Shown: in pieces, positions 49,874 through 59,344 of the stretch | How the letters are laid out: the number at the start of each line of letters is the position of its first letter | Position numbering within the stretch: the stretch's first letter is position 1 | Source: VRUE01 sp963718775 | GTDB taxonomy: Bacteria; Actinomycetota; Thermoleophilia; Solirubrobacterales; 70-9 | Direction: 5' to 3' | DNA length: 64,000 nucleotides | Assembly: GCA_963718775.1 (NCBI GenBank) | Contig: OY970377.1 | Location: forward strand, 2,294,001-2,358,000 | Position numbers and translations under genes: made by a program | The notes under the pieces: model-generated | What the model was told of the DNA's origin: nothing | The model's input: the letters and a program-made list of their open reading frames with translations, nothing else | Database searches by the model: none

Positions 49874-52199
49874 TCAGTCGCCGCTGCTGGGCTGACCGGT
49901 GCCGCCGCCCTTGCCCTGCTTGGCGTCCGTGTCGGGAACCGCATACGGCGATGGCCCGGTTGCCACCCGCGGGTTGTCGATTTCACCGAGACGGTTGGTC
50001 AGGCGCTGCCACTGGTTGGGCTTCAACAGCGCGTTGAACTGCTGGTCGAACGGGCCACTCAGCGGGGTGAAGCCGACGTGTACGTGGTCGTAGTGGTCGG
50101 GGAGAGCGAAGCTCGTTTCTCCGGGAAGATCCTCGAGCGAGATCACCTGGTCGGGATGCATCGTGCCCTGCAGTTGCAGCACCGTGCGGATCAGCTCGTC
50201 AGTCAGCGTTCCGGGGCCCTGGTTGCCCGTAGACCGGAACGCCGTTGATGACTGGAATATCGACCGCGTCTCCGGTCGAGTGCTCCGAGACGTAGCCCGA
50301 GGCGGTCATGATGCTGTGGCCGCACTTGAGCGAGGTGATCGTCATCCGGTAGCCCTTGGCGACCAGGTACTCGAGCATCGCCAAGACGCGGCGGTCGATC
50401 TGGCCGGTGGCGATGTCGGTGCGACCGCATTCGTAGATTTCGAGCGCCTTGTCGGCGAGCACCCGCTTTTGCAGCTCCTCCTTGGAGAGCAGCAGCACAC
50501 CGGCGCCGCTGAGCTCGTTGGCGAGCGGGTTCTTGCCCTGGGCGCGGTAGATCGCCGTCGCCTCGAGCAGCTTCCAGCCGTCGAGGATCGGCTTCGGGTC
50601 GATCCGCGGCGCGCCGCGACCGGCGGGACGGATCGAGAAGTTGATGTGCGGGTCGATGCCGTCTTCGCTCGAGCCGATGCGGGCGAGCACTGTGCCGGCA
50701 ATGACTTTCGACCCGACCTTGAGGGTTCCGTCGCTCTCCGTGACGTTGTCGACTTCCTGCGTGGCCACGGTCTGCTCGTCGTCGCTGCGGCCCGGCAGCG
50801 CCGGCAGGCGCGGGCGCAGGTTCTCGCTGTCGACCGGCACCCGCTTCTCCCTGCCGGTCGGCATCACCACGGTGCGGTGGTCGCGGACGATCTCGCCCAG
50901 CTGCGGCGTAGGTGAAGCGGTTGCCGTAGGCGTCCTGCAGGACGACGAAGCTGCCCAGTTCCTCGGAGCTTGCCGATCTTCTCGATCACGCCGTCGTTGA
51001 CGGCGACGACCGGGCGCTCCCTCGGCGGCGAAGATGTTGATGCCGCGACGCGTCGGCGAGGAGGAGATCACTTCGCCGGCGCTGCCGTAGGCATCGTCGG
51101 CGCCGGGGGTAGAGCGCTTCAGCGCCTCGCGGGCGGAGAGGTCGTCGGCGTAGCTGGCGTCAGCGGCGACCGGGAAGTGGGCTCCCTCGGTCAGTCCCGT
51201 CAGCGAGCCGACCAGATCGGCCGGCAGCTTGCCGTAGGCGCGGGCGTAGGTGAGCACCTCCTGCACGTACCAGTCGGCGTGGTTGTAGGCGAAGATCGCG
51301 TCGTAGAGGTCGTCGGAGCCGCCGCTGAGCTTCGAGGTAGTGGGCGGCGGCGCAGATCGCGTCGACCGGGTTGTAGGGGTCCTTGCGGCCGTCGCCGTTG
51401 GCGTCGAGCCCGAAGGCTTCCCAGCTCGAGGGCAGGAACTGCATCCAGCCGAGCGCGCCGGCGCAGGAGGGCCCCATGTTGGTGCCGAAGCCGGTCTCGA
51501 TCTTGTTGATCGAGGCAAGCACCTCCCAGGGAATCCCGTACTCGGTCCCGCAGGCCTGGTAGATCGGCAGCAGGAAGGGCGGGATCTCGAAGGAGTCGAT
51601 GACGAAGTTGGGGACGCCGATCGGGGCCGGGCCGAAAGGCGCGATCGTCGTCGTCGGGTTGGCGTCGGTCGGGGTGCCGCCGCTGCAGTACTGCGAGCCG
51701 CCGTTGTCGGTCGTGGTGTGCAGCTGCACACCACCGGTGGCGCTCGGCGCGGTGACGCCCGCCGCCGGCATTGCCGCCCCCGCCGCCGCTGACGTCGCCG
51801 ATGCTCTCGTTGCGGTGCGCATCGGCGTCGCCGCCGTCGATCGTCGCGCCGGCTTCGAAGTCGCCTGTGCTGTGGGGCCGCCGCCGGCGAGCTGGGTGGC
51901 GCTTCGACGCTGCTGTCTGGTGGTGGCTTCGGCAGCCGGGGCCGGTTCCTCGCTGAGATCGGTCGGTGAGGCGCAGTCGGCGTCGTCGCAGTCGACGAGC
52001 GCCGTCGCCGTCGTCGTCGATTTCGTTCGAGCAGGCGGGAGGGGCCGCGGCCGGCGTGGTGAGAGCCGGCGAGAGCGGAGTCGTCGCTATCGAGGACGTC
52101 GCCGCCTGAGAGCTGCTCGGCGCCGGCAAAGCCGACGCCGAGCGCCGTGACGACGCCGAAGCTGGCCAGGGCCATGATCAGTGCAAGCTTGTTTCTCAT
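49874..52199 (-). CDS. secreted peptidoglycan hydrolase with SLT, LytM/M23-like and M15-like modules; frameshifted as given
   Basis: Start ATG 52199 (NKLALIMALASFGVVTALG signal peptide). The reading frame is broken about seven times by 1-base indels (about 52065, 51990, 51335, 51020, 50960, 50905, 50220), but the pieces align as one protein of about 760 aa. Order: Asp-rich calcium-binding-like segment, lysozyme-like SLT domain (GIPWEVLASINKIETGFG and GALGWMQFLPSSWEAFG), an M23/LytM-like domain with degenerate metal site (TYAQLG instead of HxH-type partner; DPHINF instead of HLHF), and a D,D-carboxypeptidase-like module with SEHSTGDAVDIP and DHYDHVHVGF. Confidence 0.65.
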
Positions 52200-52429
52200 C
52201 AGACGGCGCCTCGTCCCTGCGGTTGCCCGTAGCGTGCGACCCGTGTATGCTCTCTCCCTGCGCAACACGCCCGCCCAAGCTACTTGCTTGCCCAGGGGTA
52301 CGCAACGAGCTCTTACCCGCCCCCAACACGCCCTTAATCAACGTTGGTCCCATGCCTGCAGCGCAGCAGGATTTCAGCGCGACCGGATGCGCCGGTTAAG
52401 CTGATGTCAATGAGGGGGGCAATCCAGCG

Positions 52430-52763
52430 ATGAATGCGGAGTACGACGACCAGGACGGCCTGCGGGCCCGCAGCGAGCAGGCGATCGGCGAGCTCGCCCA
52501 GGTGCTGCTCGACAGCAACGTGCTCGAGAACGCGGTCGCCGCTGCCTTCGGCGCCCGCGAGAAGGCGCTCGAGGCCCAGCAGGCGGCGATGAGTGCTCTC
52601 AACCTGCCTTCGGCCGGCGATGTCGAGCGACTGGAGCGCCGCCTGCGCTCGCTTTCGCAGCGACTCGAAGAGGTCGAGGACCAGATCGACCGGCTCAGCC
52701 GCGATCTCGGCGACATTCGCCGTCAGAGCGCCGCCGAAAAAGCGCGCCGAAGTCGAAGACTAA
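52430..52763 (+). CDS. phasin-like coiled-coil protein
   Basis: ATG 52430. About 110 aa: SEQAIGELAQVLLDSNVLENAVAAAFGAREKALEAQQAAMSALN, LPSAGDVERLERRLRSLSQRLEEVEDQIDRL. The two helices and LNLPSAGDVERL/LEEVEDQIDRL pattern match phasins and PhaE-like proteins that coat polyhydroxyalkanoate granules. As given, the frame runs to 53008 with an unlikely Arg-rich tail; removing one A from the run at 52737-52741 gives a stop at 52761-52763. Confidence 0.6.
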
Positions 52764-52772
52764 CTCTCGACC

Positions 52773-53457
52773 TTAGGCTGAGAGTATGGCCCGGGCGACC
52801 TGCCCGGCCCGCTTCTCGGCCGCTTCAAGGTCCTCCTTCGAAAAACGGTTGCCGCGCGGCCTTCTCGGCGACGATCAGCAAGGCTGCGGCGTCGATGTCC
52901 GAGAGAGCGAGCGCGGGCCAGCAGCGGCGCGGTCTGCATGTCGGCGGCGAGCGACGCCGTCCGGCGGCGATTGCTCGCTCGGGTGGGCGTCGAAGCTGGC
53001 GACGGTGACCGCGCTGGCATCCGCGTCCGCGAGCTCGTCCTCGAGACGCCTCGGTCAGTCTCTGCGTCGGGCAGCACCGCGCTCGCCGGCCTCGATCCCG
53101 AGCGCCGCCGGCGCTGCCGCCTGCGGCGATCGCCGCGCCAACGACAAGCGATCTCGCCCAGCCCGAGCGCCGTACTCGAACCCGACGCAGGTGCCGACCC
53201 GCACCGCACGCCGCACGCCCAGCTCGGCGAGGTCGCCGAGGACGAGCGCGGCGCTGGGCCCGCCCATCCCGGTCGACTGGATCGTCAGCGCCGTGCCCGC
53301 CGGGGTCCGCCCCGAGTAGCCCCACAGCCCACGCGCGTGGTTGCTCATCTTCGGCTGCTCGAGCAGCTCCTGCGCCAGCAGCAGCGCCCGGCCGGGGTCG
53401 CCGACGAGGATCGCGTCAGCGGCGACTGAGGCTGTGGGCCGGAGGCGGGAGCGGCAT
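52773..53457 (-). CDS. nucleoside phosphorylase (PNP/UDP family); frameshifted as given
   Basis: Start about ATG 53457. In overlapping frames the following segments line up: DAILVGDPGRALLLAQELLEQPKMSNHARG, TALTIQSTGMGGPSAALVLGDLAEL, GVRRAVRVGTCVGFEYGARLGEI and a C-terminal ADMQTAPLLALALSDID region; the end is AAEKRAGQVARAIL. These are the PNP_UDP_1 motifs (GTG..GGPS, R-V-G-T). It should split purine or pyrimidine nucleosides with phosphate. It needs at least three 1-base corrections. The stop TAA is at 52773-52775. Confidence 0.65.
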
Positions 53458-55856
53458 CCTCGGCCGACCCTATTGCGCTGCCGCTCTCGTCGCCCTCGTG
53501 GCCATTGCGCCCCGTGTCTTCTGCGACGCCCTTGGCTCGCTGTTCCTCCTCGTAGGCGGCGATCGTGCGGCGCAGATCGCGCTTGCGCATCCACTCGGCG
53601 GCGAAGTAGCTGCCGATCACGAAGCAGAAGGCGAGCAGCTGGGCGGTCAGCGTCTCGACGGTGGGGTAGACGCCCGAGCCAGGTGCCCATCCAGAGCGGC
53701 AGGTCGACGTCGATCGGGTGGATCGAGCAGCCAGCCGACGCCCTGCATGGTCCGCGCCGTGTTGCCGACCAGGACGACGAGGACGAGCGCGATCAGCACC
53801 CCGGTGACGATCAGCATCTTCTTGTAGGGGAGCTTGCGCTCGAGCGCGAAGGTGAGGGCGCCGACGATCGCGGTGATCGCGAGGCCGAGCGAGACGCCGG
53901 CGAGGACGACGCCGGTGCCGGAGCTGAGCTGCAGGGCCTGCAGGAAGAGGACCGTCTCGAAGCCCTCGCGGAAGACGCTGGTGAAGCCGAGCGTGTAGAG
54001 GCCGGCCACGGTCGCCGCGCCGGCTCCGGCGGCGAGCGCCGCGCCGGTCAGCGCCTTGCCGCGGTCGCGGTGGCCCTTGATCCACTCGGTCCAGTAGACG
54101 CGGTGGAAGAACCAGTTCATGACCAGCAGCAGCACGCCGATCGCGACCACGCCGACCACCGCCTCGAGCTTCTCGCCGTACTGCGAGAGCGAGTCGAGCA
54201 GCAGCAGGGCGAGCAGGAACATCACGATGCTGGCCGGCAGGGCGAGCAGGGCGCCGCGGTAGATCGGTCGCCGCAGCGGCGCTCGCGGGCCGATCATGCT
54301 GGCGGTGATCGCGGCGAGGATCAGGATCGCCTCGAGCCCCTCGCGGAAGACGATCAGCGCCGAGTTGGTGATCGCGGTCATCGCGCTGGCGCCGTCGCCG
54401 GTCAGCGCCCGCGCGTCGGTCCAGCTTTTCGTCGAGGTCGAGGCGGGTGTCGCGGATCTCGCCCAGCGGCGCGTCGCGGGCGACCAGAGTCGGCCAGCCC
54501 CGAGTCGCCGTTGGCGCCGTACCAGATCAATCCCTCGATTTCGAGCGCCAGCTGGGGGTCGAAGGCGCGCAGCTTCAGCTCGGGGCCGAACTCGAAGAAG
54601 CCGTAGGCGGCGAGCCGCGCCTGCTCGGCCTCCTGGTAGCGGCCGGCGCCGGCCGCGGCTTCGAGCTGGTCGAGCGAGATGTCGACGAGTTCGTAGTCGG
54701 CTTCGTCGCTCGGTTCGGTCCACTCCTGCGGCGCGATCCGTTCGAAGCTCTCGGCGGCCCGGTCGCGGGCCGCGTCGAGCTCCTCCTGGGGGGCGACCGA
54801 GACGCTCTGCTGGGCGTTGTCGACGTCGTCGCGCAGCTCGGCGTAGTCGGCCTTGATCCGCTCGACCGCCGCCGGGTCGCGGTCGAGCAGGACCGGCTCG
54901 AGGTCGGAGAAGGCCGCTTCGACGCCGTCCATGAAGGCGACCGCCTCCTGCACCTCGAAGGGGATCGTCACCCGACCGTCGCTGGTGCCCTTGTCGTACT
55001 CCTTCGGCACGAGGTCGAGGAAGCGGGTCAGCTGGCTGGCCCGGTTGACCTGCTCGTCGGGGGTCAGCGGCGCCGCGGTGAAGCCCTCGAGGTCGGCTTC
55101 GACCCGCTTGCGCGCCGCTCTCGAAGCTGGCTCGATCGGTGGCGGCGCCGGCCGCCGCGAGGCTCGTGAAGTCGCCGGCCGGTCGCACGCGCTATCCGCC
55201 GCGCCGCGCTGCTCGCCGTACTCGGCGGCGATCGCCAGCCAGTAGCCGCTGCACGATCGCGGCGGTTTCGGCGAAGCGGCCGTCGAAGCCGCGTTCGGCC
55301 GCCTGGGTCGCTTCGTCGAGGTTGGTGAAGAGGCGCGCCTGGAAGGCGTCGAGCAGGTCCTTTTCGATCTGGACCACGGCCTCGTGCGGCGAGGCTTCGC
55401 CGGCGGCGAGCTGCTGCACCGCGGCGGTCGCGTCGACGCCCGGCCGGGTGAAGCGGGTGGTCTGGCGGAACTCGCGGATCTGCAGCCAGGCTCCGCGCTT
55501 CCGCGGCGTCGGCCGCGGCCGGCCGCGGCGACCGCGACGGCGAGGGCGCCGCGCCGCAGCGCGGCGAGGATCCGCCCCCGCGCCGCCGCCAGCCCGACTT
55601 CGTCGAGGGCGGCTGCGGCGCGCCTCGCCGCGGCCAGCGAAGACTCGATTTCGTCGAGCTCGGCTGGGGCGTGTCGAGCGAGGCCACGCCGCAGCGGACC
55701 GCGCAGCTCGGCTTCGGCCGCTGCGATCGAGCTCGCCGCCCCTTCGTCGAAGAGCAGCTGGGTCTGCGCTTCGAAGAGGTCGGCGCGGATCGCGTCGGCG
55801 GCCTGCCAGGGGGGCTCGGCCTGGCCCGGTGCAGCCACCCAGAGCAAAGCCGCCAT
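53416..55856 (-). CDS. EfeU/FTR1-type iron permease with a long N-terminal periplasmic domain; frameshifted as given
   Basis: Start near ATG 55856 (signal helix AIAILVAMAALLWVAA just upstream). The first 450 or so residues form a helical extracytoplasmic domain (ADLFEAQTQLLFDEGAASS; EQVNRASQLTRFLDLVPKEY). The FTR1 membrane domain follows: FREGLEAILIL and SVFREGFETVLFLQ (both REGxE iron-binding motifs intact), with helices LLALPASIVMFLLALLLL and GVVAIGVLLLVMNWFF. It is oxidation-coupled iron import. Frames change near 55500, 55130, 54480, 54400 and 53690. The C-terminal end is uncertain. It is preceded by efeO on the same strand. Confidence 0.75.
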
Positions 55857-55931
55857 CGCGACGAGGATCGCGATGGCGGCTCTCGTGGCCCGTGGCGTGT
55901 GCTGTGGGCCTTCTGCTCTGACCGGTCTCGC

Positions 55932-57024
55932 CTAGCCTTCCTGCAGTTCGACTTCGAGCTGCTTGGCGGCCTGCGTGACCTGGCCGGCGATCGCCTCGGC
56001 CTGCGCCTGGGCCTGGGCGCCGAGCGCGTCGGCCTGCTTGGCGGTGAACTTCTCGCCGTCGGCCTCGCGGTCGCGCAGGTCGGAGGCGAAGGCGACCAGG
56101 CTCTGCAGCTCCTTCCGGGTCTGCTTGGCCTGCTGGGGTTCTCGGTCGGCGATCATCGGTTCGATCCCGTCGTAGGTGACGAGGATGCCGCCGAGGATGT
56201 CGGCGATGTCGGAGAGGCGCGAGGTGGCGACGAAGCCGAGTTCCTCGGCGCCGTCGCCGGCGATGAAGCGCGAGTTCTTCCAGGCCTCGAAGTACTCGCT
56301 CATCGTCGGGGTCATGATCACGATCGAGGTCAGCGCGTCGGACGGGGTCGGTTCGAACTCCTGCGCGTCTTCGTCGAGGCTCTTCGCCTGCTTTTCGAAT
56401 TCGTCGAGGGTCGCCTTGTAGATGTCGGCGTCGGGCAGGCCCTCGCCGAACTCGACCTTGCCGTCGCCGTCGACGTCGGGCTTCGACGCCCTTCGCCTGG
56501 AGGTCGGGGTTGGTCCCGTAGAGCGCCGTCTCGGTGAGGAAGAAGAGGTTGCCTGGCTGCTCCAGCTGCTTGCCCGCTCGGCGTCGTCAGGCTGAAGGAG
56601 ACCGCGTCTTCGGGCGTCGAGGCGTCCGAGCCGGCGTCGATGTCGACGTCGTACTGGGCCAGCCGCGGCACGCCGGCGACGATTCCCTCCATCTGCTCGT
56701 AGGCGGGGTTGGCGGCGACGAAGGCGTCCTTGGAGTCGGCGAGGATCTCCTCGACTTCGTCGCCGTGCTCGTCGAGCAGTCGTTCGTAGTCGAAGTCGAC
56801 CGACTCGGCCAGCTCGTAGTACTCGTCGGCGTTCTCCTTCAGCGCTTCGACCTGCTCGACCAGTTCGGCCGAGTGGTCGGTGAGGTAGCCCTTGACCGGC
56901 TGCAGCTGGGCCGCGCCCGCCTCGGCCGTCGTTTCGTCGCTGTCGCTATCGCCGCAACCGCCGCGACAGGCGCTGCGAGTGCCAGCGCTGCGAGCGCCAA
57001 GCCGAACTTTGCCCTGGACTTCAT
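55932..57024 (-). CDS. efeO: EfeO-like imelysin-domain lipoprotein; frameshifted as given
   Basis: Start ATG 57024 with AAGGAGG 11 bases upstream. After a signal peptide (FGLALAALALAAPVAA) a one-base correction near 56960 gives GCGDSDSDE, a lipoprotein attachment cysteine. The rest: LQPVKGYLTDHSAELVEQVE (EfeO/imelysin start), VAANPAYEQMEGIVAGVPRLAQYDVDID, TPTMSEYFEAWKNSRFI and ELGFVATSRLSDIADILGGILVTYDGIEP. EfeO-type proteins supply iron to EfeU. It is first in an operon with the FTR1 gene, behind iron-box-like sequences. Confidence 0.75.
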
Positions 57025-57056
57025 CGAATCAATTGCCTCCTTGAATCGGGGGAGTC

Positions 57057-57092
57057 TATTAGGTCTCCCTAAGTCAGAGTAGGCAACCCTAA
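57057..57092 (-). promoter_or_regulatory. IdeR/DtxR-type iron boxes upstream of efeO
   Basis: On the minus strand, the box at 57074-57092 matches 14 of 19 positions of the DtxR/IdeR consensus TTAGGTTAGCCTAACCTAA. An adjacent box (57059-57073, TTAGGTCTCCCTAAG on the plus strand) has TTAGG/CCTAA arms. Both lie 35-70 bases from the efeO start. They predict iron-dependent repression of the efe operon. Confidence 0.65.
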
Positions 57093-57305
57093 CGGAATCC
57101 GAGCGAAGAGAGTCGGGATTAGTTAGGCGGACCCGAATGAGTCGATGGTGCCTGTGCTCTGGCGCTGCTTGCCACTCGTGAGAAACGCCCCCGGCGGATT
57201 TTCTCCATCCGTCCAAACACAGCCCTCAAGGCCGTCCATACGGTGGCTGCGAATCGCCAAACCGCGACCGCCGGGGCGTGCTCCGGTGGGCTAGGAGGGA
57301 ATTCG

Positions 57306-58823
57306 ATGAGAAAGAAGATGGCCTCGCCGTGATCGTCGCGGCCCTGTGGCCGCTGGTCTGCCTCGCTCGTCCTACCGGGAGTCGCCTTCGGCGCGAAGTC
57401 GCCGACACCGTCGAAGACACGCCGGACGCGAGCTGAACATGATCTGGGTGATCGTCGCCGGCCGTCCTGGTCATCTTGATGCAGGCCGGGTTCATGTTCC
57501 TCGAGATCGGCTTCTCCAGGGCCGAAGAACGCCGGCACGGGGGTCGCCAAGATCCTCGTCAACTTCTCGATCGTGACGCTCGCCTGGTGGGCGGTCGGCT
57601 ACGCGCTCGCCTAAGGCGGGCTGGCGGCGAGATCTCCGGCACCATGGCTTCTTCCTCCACTTCGGCTCATCGATCGAAGAAGCCGGCAAGAAGCATCCCG
57701 TTCGTCGAAACGTACTCGATCAGCCCGGCCGCGTTGATGCTCTTCCGGCTCGCCTTCTGCGCGGTCTCGCTGGCGATCGTCTGGGGCACGACCCTGGAGC
57801 GGATCAAGTTCGGCGCCTACGTGATCTACGCGGTCGTCTTCGGCGCCGTCATCTACCCGCTGATCGCGCACGCGGTCTGCGGCGGCGGCCTGCTCTCCGA
57901 CATCGGCGGCAAGCCGGTGATGGACTTCGCCGGCTCCTCGGTGGTCCACCTGACCGGCGCGATCGGGGCGCTTGGCGGCGCTGCTGCTGCTCGGCCCGCG
58001 CGAGGGCAAGTACGACGCCGACGGCAAGCCGCGGGCGATCCCGGGGCACTCGATGCCGCTGGTCGGCCTCGGCGTGATCATCCTCTGGATCGGCTGGTTC
58101 GGCTTCAACGGGGGCTCGACCTCCGAAACCGCCGGCTCGTTCTTCGGCGAGGTGTTGCTCGAACACCAAGCTCGCCGCGGCCGCCGGTGTGATCGGCGCC
58201 TCGCTGGCGGTCGTACCTGAAGAGCAGCACGCTCGACGTCGGCATGGCCGGCAACGGCGCGATCGCCGGCCTGGTCGGCGATCACCGCCCCGTCGGGCTT
58301 CGTCGAGTACTGGGCGGCGCCGATCATCGGCTTCGTCGCCGGCCTGATCGTCGTCTACGCGGTGCTGGCGATCGAGAAGCTCCTCGACGACCCGGTCGGC
58401 GCCCTCTCGGCGCACGGCCTGGCCGGGATCTGGGGGACCCTCGCGGTCGGCATCTTCGCCTCGCCGCGGCTGATCGTCGAAGGCGACGGAGCCGGCGATC
58501 TGGTACGGGATCTTCGGCGACAGCCTCGGCACGCCTTCGGCCAGCTCGGCGTGCAGGCGCTCGGCGGTCGGCTTCACCTTCGTCGTCGTCTTCGTCGTCT
58601 CGCTACGCGACGTTCGCGATGATCAAGTCGACGATCGGGCTGCGGGTCGTCCGACGAGGAGGAGGAAGCCGGCCTCGACATCAGCTCGCACGGGATGTAC
58701 GGGTACCCGGAGCAGTTCATCCCGCAGCCGGAGTACTCGACCGGCCTGCCTGGCACGGTGGGTCGGCGCTCCGGGGCGCCCGCGGCAGCTCCGGCCCAGA
58801 TGACAGCCACCGAGACGCGATAG
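57306..58823 (+). CDS. amt: ammonium transporter Amt; frameshifted as given
   Basis: Start ATG 57306 with TAGGAGGG six bases upstream; stop TAG 58821-58823. At least fifteen 1-base indels interrupt the frame, but the pieces cover the whole Amt family: MQAGFMFLEIGFSRAKN, YALAFGG, SPAALMLFRLAFC, AVSLAIVWGTTLERIKFGAYVIYA, GSSVVHLTGAIGALGG, LLLGPREGKYDADGK, GLGVIILWIGWFGFNGGST, GNGAIAGLV, SAHGLAGIWGTLAVGIFA. It imports ammonium. The PII gene follows 13 bases later, the usual amt-glnK operon. A signal peptide precedes the first helix, as in many actinobacterial Amt proteins. Confidence 0.8.
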
Positions 58824-58836
58824 GAGGATCGAGCGC

Positions 58837-59205
58837 ATGAAGAAGATAGAGGCGTTCATCCGCCACGAGGCGTTCGAGCCGATCCGGACCGAGTTGCTCG
58901 ACAAGGGATTCCCGTCCCTGTCGATCCTCGAGGCCAAGGGCTCGGGCCGGCAGAAGGGGATCGTCGAGCGGTACCGCGGCTCGACGCTCACCGTCAACGT
59001 CCGGCCGAAGCTGAAGATCGAGGTCGTCGTCGAGGACAAGGACAAGGCTCTGGTCGTCGAGACGATCCTCAAGCACGCCCGTACGGGCGAGGTCGGCGAC
59101 GGCAAGATCTTCGTCATCCCGGTGGAGGAGGCGATTCGCATCCGCACCGGCGAGGGCGGCGAGCCGGTGCTGCAGGTGCACGAGGACTCGGAGATTCCCT
59201 CCTAG
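58837..59205 (+). CDS. glnK: PII signal-transduction protein (GlnK/GlnB), no Tyr51
   Basis: 122 aa. The T-loop reads GSGRQKGIVERYRGSTLTVNVRPK: Tyr46 is present (E. coli numbering) but position 51, the uridylylation or adenylylation tyrosine, is Leu. The B-loop TGEVGDGKIFV and KIEVVVEDKDK motifs are intact, so it should bind ATP/ADP and 2-oxoglutarate. It lies directly after amt, so it should gate this ammonium channel. Lack of Tyr51 means modification by GlnD/GlnE-like enzymes is not expected at this site. The tail (EEAIRIRTGEGGEPVLQVHEDSE) is longer than E. coli GlnB. Confidence 0.93.
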   Translation: MKKIEAFIRHEAFEPIRTELLDKGFPSLSILEAKGSGRQKGIVERYRGSTLTVNVRPKLKIEVVVEDKDKALVVETILKHARTGEVGDGKIFVIPVEEAIRIRTGEGGEPVLQVHEDSEIPS

Positions 59206-59213
59206 GAATGTAA

Positions 59214-59315
59214 GAGGAACCGGACACCCCTCCCCGGAGGCCGTTGCGCAGCAGATCGTTGCTGCGATTCGCAACGTCATTGCTCGAGCCTCCGGGGAGG
59301 GGCGTCCGGTTCCTC
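59214..59315. repeat. long near-perfect inverted repeat after glnK
   Basis: Arms 59214-59241 and 59288-59315 are 28 bp with one mismatch. The 46-base loop holds its own stem (CGTTGCG...CGCAACG with inner CAGCA/TGCTG). It begins nine bases after the PII stop and ends 30 bases before the cyclase start. No T-run follows. It is possibly a terminator or attenuator between the nitrogen operon and the cyclase gene. Confidence 0.85.
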
Positions 59316-59344
59316 CTCTGCAGCGGCTAGCCTCGGCGCCGAGC

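Noticed and set aside
49874..58823. Interpreting the frameshifted genes as true pseudogenes
   Set aside because: All catalytic motifs survive, indels are single bases at G/C runs, and six unrelated neighbours are affected together, which fits sequence error better.
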